From contig DALYLR010000077.1 of the NCBI GenBank assembly GCA_031976175.1, forward strand, positions 1 to 8,244: a stretch of 8,244 nucleotides of DNA. Reading direction: 5' to 3'. How positions within the stretch are numbered: position 1 is the stretch's first letter; each line of letters begins with the position of its first letter. Shown here one piece after another: positions 5,838 through 8,244 of the stretch. The DNA is from DMER01 sp003451645 (GTDB lineage: Bacteria > Pseudomonadota > Alphaproteobacteria > Micropepsales > Micropepsaceae). A program made the position numbers and the translations under genes. A model generated the notes under the pieces. It worked only from the letters and a program-made list of their open reading frames with translations. It had not been told where the DNA came from and made no database searches.

Positions 5838-5887
5838 TGCCTGTCACGGAAGCATACTGCGATCCGGCCAAACAAAGGTTATTCCCA

Positions 5888-6439
5888 ATGTCCCGCATCC
5901 CAACCCCTGCAGACATCTCTGCAGCCCCGGAACAATCACGCCCCCTGCTTGAGGGCGTGCAGAAGAAAATCGGCATGGTGCCGAACATGTACCGGCTCGT
6001 CTCCAACAGCCCGGCGACGCTTGAAGGCCTCCTGGCGCTCAACGGCGCCCTGTCGAAGAGCACACTCGGCGGCGCCGTCACCGAGCGCATCGCCCTCGCT
6101 GTCGCGAACTACAATGGCTGTACCTATTGCAACAGCGCCCACACTTTCCTCGCGCGCAATGTTGCCAAGCTGGATGATGCCGAAATCGCGGCGGCTCGTA
6201 CCGGCAACGCGAGCGACCTTAAAGCATCCTACGCACTGAAATTCGCGCAGGAGATCATCCGTGAGCGCGGCCGCGTCAGCGAGGAAGACGTCCGACGCGC
6301 CCGCAATGCCGGCTTCAGCGATGCCGAGCTCGTCGAGATCGTGGCACACGTCGCCCTGAACACGCTCACCAACTACCTGAACGAAGTGTTCGACACGGAA
6401 GTCGACTTCCCGAAACTGGACGCCGCCCGCGCGGCCTGA
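5888..6439 (+). CDS. AhpD-like / carboxymuconolactone decarboxylase-family protein
   Basis: This 183-residue protein belongs to the carboxymuconolactone decarboxylase/AhpD-like fold, peroxidase-related branch. The active-site pattern is complete: E66 in TERIALAVA, then C78-x-x-C81 with H85 in NGCTYCNSAH, which is the AhpD-type E...CxxCxxxH arrangement. Such proteins act as thiol-disulfide redox proteins or peroxidases, so decarboxylation is unlikely. The N-terminal segment with GMVPNMYRLVSNSPATLEG is typical of this branch. I chose ATG 5888, with AAAGG 9 bases upstream, over an in-frame ATG at 5837 that lies in the promoter. It is divergent from the TetR gene and probably repressed by it. It precedes the isochorismatase-like gene by 156 structured bases. 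No signal peptide is seen, so it is cytosolic. Confidence 0.92.
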   Translation: MSRIPTPADISAAPEQSRPLLEGVQKKIGMVPNMYRLVSNSPATLEGLLALNGALSKSTLGGAVTERIALAVANYNGCTYCNSAHTFLARNVAKLDDAEIAAARTGNASDLKASYALKFAQEIIRERGRVSEEDVRRARNAGFSDAELVEIVAHVALNTLTNYLNEVFDTEVDFPKLDAARAA

Positions 6440-6443
6440 AGAT

Positions 6444-6476
6444 CCTTGCAGCTCGCAAGGCGGATCATCTGATCCG
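6444..6476 (+). repeat. Two back-to-back hairpins after the AhpD-like gene
   Basis: CCTTGC (6444-6449) pairs with GCAAGG (6455-6460) around a 5-base loop. It is followed at once by the palindrome CGGATCA-TC-TGATCCG (6461-6476). They start 4 bases after the stop codon. No U run follows, so they more likely protect the 3' end of the upstream message or attenuate read-through than form a classical terminator. Confidence 0.5.
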
Positions 6477-6482
6477 GACCAA

Positions 6483-6565
6483 GCAGCAGGCCGGCTCCAC
6501 GTTCCCCTACGCTCTGACAGCCGTCTGCGTCCCCACCGCAGGTCAGAACGGAACCGGCCTGCTGC
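6483..6565 (+). repeat. Long nested hairpin in the AhpD-isochorismatase gap
   Basis: The outer arms GCAGCAGGCCGG (6483-6494) and CCGGCCTGCTGC (6554-6565) are perfect over 12 bp, with TCC/GGA extending past one mismatch. Inside, TCTGAC (6513-6518) pairs with GTCAGA (6542-6547) and CTGCG (6525-6529) with CGCAG (6537-6541), stacked on the 3' side. It ends 30 bases before the isochorismatase ATG. Likely an RNA element for expression balance or processing; the role is inferred. Confidence 0.55.
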
Positions 6566-6595
6566 GCTTTCTAATCACAAACCCTGGAGGACAAG

Positions 6596-7405
6596 ATGTC
6601 TCGCACCAACCTGATCTTACTTGCCGCCGCCCTTTCGGTGACGGCCTGCATGACCGCCTATTCAACCGCTCAGGCCAAGCCGGCCGATCTGCCCAAATCG
6701 CTTCCGGCTGCCTATGCCGATCCGGCTGAGCCCGCCCTTCCGCAGACCGACATGATCGTGACCGCATCGGATACAGCCATCGTCATCACGGATCCGCAGA
6801 TCGACTTCCTGTCGCCGGACGGCGTCACCTGGGCGGTCGTCGGCGAGAGCGTCACTGAACTTGGGACAGTCAACAACCTCGAACAGCTGATGAAAGCGGC
6901 CAAGGCCAATGACATGCCGCTGTTCATTTCTCCACATCATTATCATCCGACCGATCACGGCTGGAAATTCGAAGGTCCGCTCGAAAAGCTGATGCACACC
7001 ATCGGCATGTTTGACCGTAAAGGTCCTTATACGCTCGAAGGTTTTGAAGGCTCGGGCTCGGACTTCATGCCCCAGTACAAGCCCTACATCCTGGACGGTA
7101 AGACGGTCATTGCCAGCCCGCACAAAGTCTACGGTCCGCAGCAGAATGACCTCGTTCTGCAACTGCGCAAGCGGGGGATCAACAAGGTTATCCTCGCCGG
7201 CATGTCGGCCAACCTCTGCACCCAGGCTCACCTCTACGAGCTTCTGGAGCAGGGTTTTGAAGTCGCCGTCGTGCGCGATGCGACCGCTGCAGCGAAGCTT
7301 CCGGAAGGCGATGGCTACCTCGCGGCACTGGTCAACTTCCGCTACGTCGCCAACGCGCTCTGGACGACCGAAGAGACCGTTTCGCGCATCGAAAAAGCCA
7401 GCTGA
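6596..7405 (+). CDS. Exported isochorismatase-family cysteine hydrolase
   Basis: This 269-residue protein has the isochorismatase/nicotinamidase-like cysteine hydrolase fold. The expected catalytic triad is visible: D66 in VITDPQIDFL, K177 in SPHKVYGPQ and C208 in GMSANLCTQAH. The family hydrolyses amides or ethers of small molecules, but the substrate here cannot be named. Unusually, it starts with a signal peptide: a hydrophobic stretch (LILLAAALSVTAC) with a lipobox-like V15-T16-A17-C18, or else signal peptidase I cleavage after AQA at residue 27. It is thus either an outer-membrane lipoprotein or periplasmic. The mature core begins only near residue 55, after a proline-rich linker. GGAGG lies 5 bases before the ATG. 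It follows the AhpD-like gene and precedes the DUF1348 gene, both across hairpin-rich gaps. Confidence 0.93.
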   Translation: MSRTNLILLAAALSVTACMTAYSTAQAKPADLPKSLPAAYADPAEPALPQTDMIVTASDTAIVITDPQIDFLSPDGVTWAVVGESVTELGTVNNLEQLMKAAKANDMPLFISPHHYHPTDHGWKFEGPLEKLMHTIGMFDRKGPYTLEGFEGSGSDFMPQYKPYILDGKTVIASPHKVYGPQQNDLVLQLRKRGINKVILAGMSANLCTQAHLYELLEQGFEVAVVRDATAAAKLPEGDGYLAALVNFRYVANALWTTEETVSRIEKAS

Positions 7406-7415
7406 TCCAGAGAAA

Positions 7416-7487
7416 CCGGGTACGGGCAGGCATGTTGCCGCCTGCGATCTTCCCCTCGGGGCGCGGCAACGCGCGGCCCGTATCCGG
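7416..7487 (+). repeat. Long nested hairpin in the isochorismatase-DUF1348 gap
   Basis: CCGGGTACGGGC (7416-7427) pairs with GCCCGTATCCGG (7476-7487) over 12 bp with one G-U. Inside, GTTGCCGC (7434-7441) pairs perfectly with GCGGCAAC (7463-7470), and CCC/GGG (7452-7454 with 7459-7461) caps it. An alternative stem pairs 7426-7431 with 7440-7445. It ends 32 bases before the DUF1348 ATG and has no U tract. Confidence 0.6.
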
Positions 7488-7519
7488 CCCTCCTGAACCC
7501 ATCCTGTCCGGAGAATGTC

Positions 7520-7936
7520 ATGTCCCGTCCGCCATTGCCCCCATTTACCGAGATCACCGCGCTTCAGAAAGTGAAAGCGGCTGAAGATGCCTGGAACACG
7601 CGGGATCCGGAGAAAGTCGCCCTTGCCTATACGCCGGACAGCGTCTGGCGGAACCGGGACGAGCATTTCGAGGGCCGGCCTGCGATCGTCGCATTCCTGA
7701 GGCGGAAATGGGAACGCGAACTGAACTACCGCCTGCGCAAGGAGCTATGGGCCTATACCGGCAACCGCATCGCAGTCCGCTTCATCTATGAATGGCATGA
7801 CCGAACCGGGCAATGGTGGCGCAGCCACGGCAACGAACTCTGGCAGTTCACCCCCGAGGGGCTGATGGAACGCCGCGAAGCCAGCATCAACGACATCGCG
7901 ATCCAGTTCAGCGAAAGACTGCTAAAGGCTGAGTAG
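7520..7936 (+). CDS. DUF1348 / NTF2-like protein
   Basis: This 138-residue protein matches the DUF1348 (nuclear transport factor 2-like superfamily) pattern, a cone-shaped alpha/beta fold often used for small-molecule binding or catalysis. Recognisable segments are KVKAAEDAWNTRDPEKVALA, TPDSVWRNRDEHFEGR, AFLRRKWERELNYRLRKELW, then NRIAVRFIYEWHD and the tail MERREASINDIAI. Length is near the usual 140-155. No signal peptide is present, so it is cytosolic, unlike the exported hydrolase before it. GGAGA lies 5 bases before the ATG. The catalytic role of the family is not established. It is the last gene of the AhpD-isochorismatase group and converges with an HxlR-family regulator 33 bases away. 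Confidence 0.88.
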   Translation: MSRPPLPPFTEITALQKVKAAEDAWNTRDPEKVALAYTPDSVWRNRDEHFEGRPAIVAFLRRKWERELNYRLRKELWAYTGNRIAVRFIYEWHDRTGQWWRSHGNELWQFTPEGLMERREASINDIAIQFSERLLKAE

Positions 7937-7969
7937 CCACATGGCTCAAACCTCGTTCGGCGCGCTGAC

Positions 7970-8244
7970 CTACCGCACAGCTGCCAGCACTTTCTCAAAA
8001 TCGGCCGGCTCTCGCATGACCTGCACCTGCCCCCATTCACACATCGCGCGCAGCACCGGCTCGAGAGCCTGACCTGCCGGGGTCAGCGAGTATTCGACGC
8101 GGGGCGGAATTTCCGCAAACACCTCACGGCGAACAAGGTTGTCAGCCTCAAGATCCCGCAGCTGGTTGGTCAGCATGCGCTGGGTGCACCCAGGCAGTGA
8201 CCTCTGCAATTCGTTGAACCTCCGTGTGCGCACCAAAAGACGGA
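7970..8244 (-). CDS. HxlR-family regulator, N terminus beyond the window
   Basis: This is the C-terminal part of an HxlR-type winged-helix regulator, about 91 residues visible of the usual 100-130. The motif RTRRFNELQRSLPGCTQRML (recognition-helix region), then LRDLEADNLVRREVFAEIPP, PRVEYSLTPAGQALEPVL and MCEWG are diagnostic. The frame stays open to the edge, and residues upstream of a TTG at 8236 still fit the family, so the true start lies outside. Two cysteines are visible (in PGCTQ and MCEWG); the conserved N-terminal cysteine region used by electrophile-sensing members cannot be seen. It converges with the DUF1348 gene and may regulate a gene beyond the edge rather than the group here. 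Confidence 0.92.
   Translation of the reverse strand, partial: RLLVRTRRFNELQRSLPGCTQRMLTNQLRDLEADNLVRREVFAEIPPRVEYSLTPAGQALEPVLRAMCEWGQVQVMREPADFEKVLAAVR

Larger units (their letters stand above)
5812..5839 (+). promoter_or_regulatory. Candidate promoter of the AhpD-like gene group
   Basis: TTGTAC (5812-5817) and TATATG (5834-5839) form a plausible -35/-10 pair with a 16-base spacer, ending 48 bases before the ATG at 5888. The dyad 5816-5829 occupies the spacer, the standard position for TetR-type repression. Confidence 0.4.
5561..5887. other. Divergent control region with a possible small minus-strand gene
   Basis: This gap between the TetR and AhpD-like genes holds the operator and two promoters near 5812-5839. 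Between them and the TetR gene is an open minus-strand frame (5808 down to 5557, 83 residues from a TTG, or 68 from an internal ATG at 5761-5763). It begins hydrophobic (HGNFIGFVGYWIGAMSGG) and ends polar. Its TGA overlaps the chosen TetR start. Against it, it has no clear ribosome-binding site, mixed third-base composition and no family I recognise. It may be a coupled leader gene, a decayed gene or chance. Confidence 0.3.

Noticed and set aside
5837..5887. An upstream in-frame ATG for the AhpD-like protein
   Set aside because: It overlaps the candidate -10 and lacks a ribosome-binding site; ATG 5888 has AAAGG at good spacing and gives the family's usual N terminus.
5936..6349. A 137-codon minus-strand frame across the AhpD-like gene
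   Set aside because: It is antisense to a gene with an intact CxxCxxxH motif; its sequence has no family features.
6662..7666. A long minus-strand open frame (334 codons) across the isochorismatase gene
   Set aside because: The plus-strand gene has a complete catalytic triad, signal peptide and strong ribosome-binding site. The minus frame is explained by high third-base GC of that gene and has no recognisable domain.
1..8244. CRISPR array, insertion sequence, tRNA or phage signature
   Set aside because: I saw no regularly spaced direct repeats, transposase motifs, tRNA-like cloverleaf or phage genes.

Overview
The window reads as a gene-dense stretch of a chromosome from a Gram-negative, moderately GC-rich bacterium. 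An alphaproteobacterium is most likely, but that rests only on gene style (LysR, TetR and HxlR regulators, an SMP-30-like secreted protein, AhpD-like and DUF1348 proteins); nothing fixes a genus. I see no rRNA, tRNA, CRISPR array, insertion sequence or phage gene.

Left part (1-2587). A LysR-type regulator on the minus strand is divergent from a two-gene plus-strand unit: a DUF1330-type small protein and an exported SMP-30/gluconolactonase-like beta-propeller. The short gap between LysR and DUF1330 is packed with inverted repeats and is the likely control region. A 200-base gap after the propeller gene holds a perfect 11-bp hairpin with a GTGA loop and a candidate TetR-type operator/promoter.

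Middle (2588-4919). A crotonase-family protein, an unrecognised 74-residue protein and an alpha/beta hydrolase form a tight operon joined by 4-base ATGA and GTGA overlaps. The crotonase keeps only one of the two usual glutamates. An exported single-domain rhodanese on the minus strand converges on this operon.

Right part (5009-8244). An LmrA/YxaF-like TetR regulator is divergent from a three-gene plus-strand group: an AhpD/carboxymuconolactone-decarboxylase-like protein, an exported (possibly lipoprotein) isochorismatase-family hydrolase and a DUF1348/NTF2-like protein. A convergent HxlR-family regulator is cut by the window end. The TetR/AhpD-like promoter region contains an inverted repeat placed to control both directions. 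Both internal gaps of the three-gene group carry long nested inverted repeats, each ending about 30 bases before the next start codon.

Inferred working picture: regulators of types that often sense small or reactive organic compounds control small detoxification or catabolic sets (thiol-redox protein, cysteine hydrolase, NTF2-like protein; crotonase plus alpha/beta hydrolase). Two sites at 2-16 and 2534-2548, 13 of 15 bases identical, resemble the LmrA/YxaF operator as I recall it. They suggest that the TetR protein here, or a close relative, may also control the crotonase operon and a gene beyond the left edge. No substrate can be named from sequence alone. The least explained items are the paired nested hairpins, the 74-residue operon protein and this possible shared TetR circuit.
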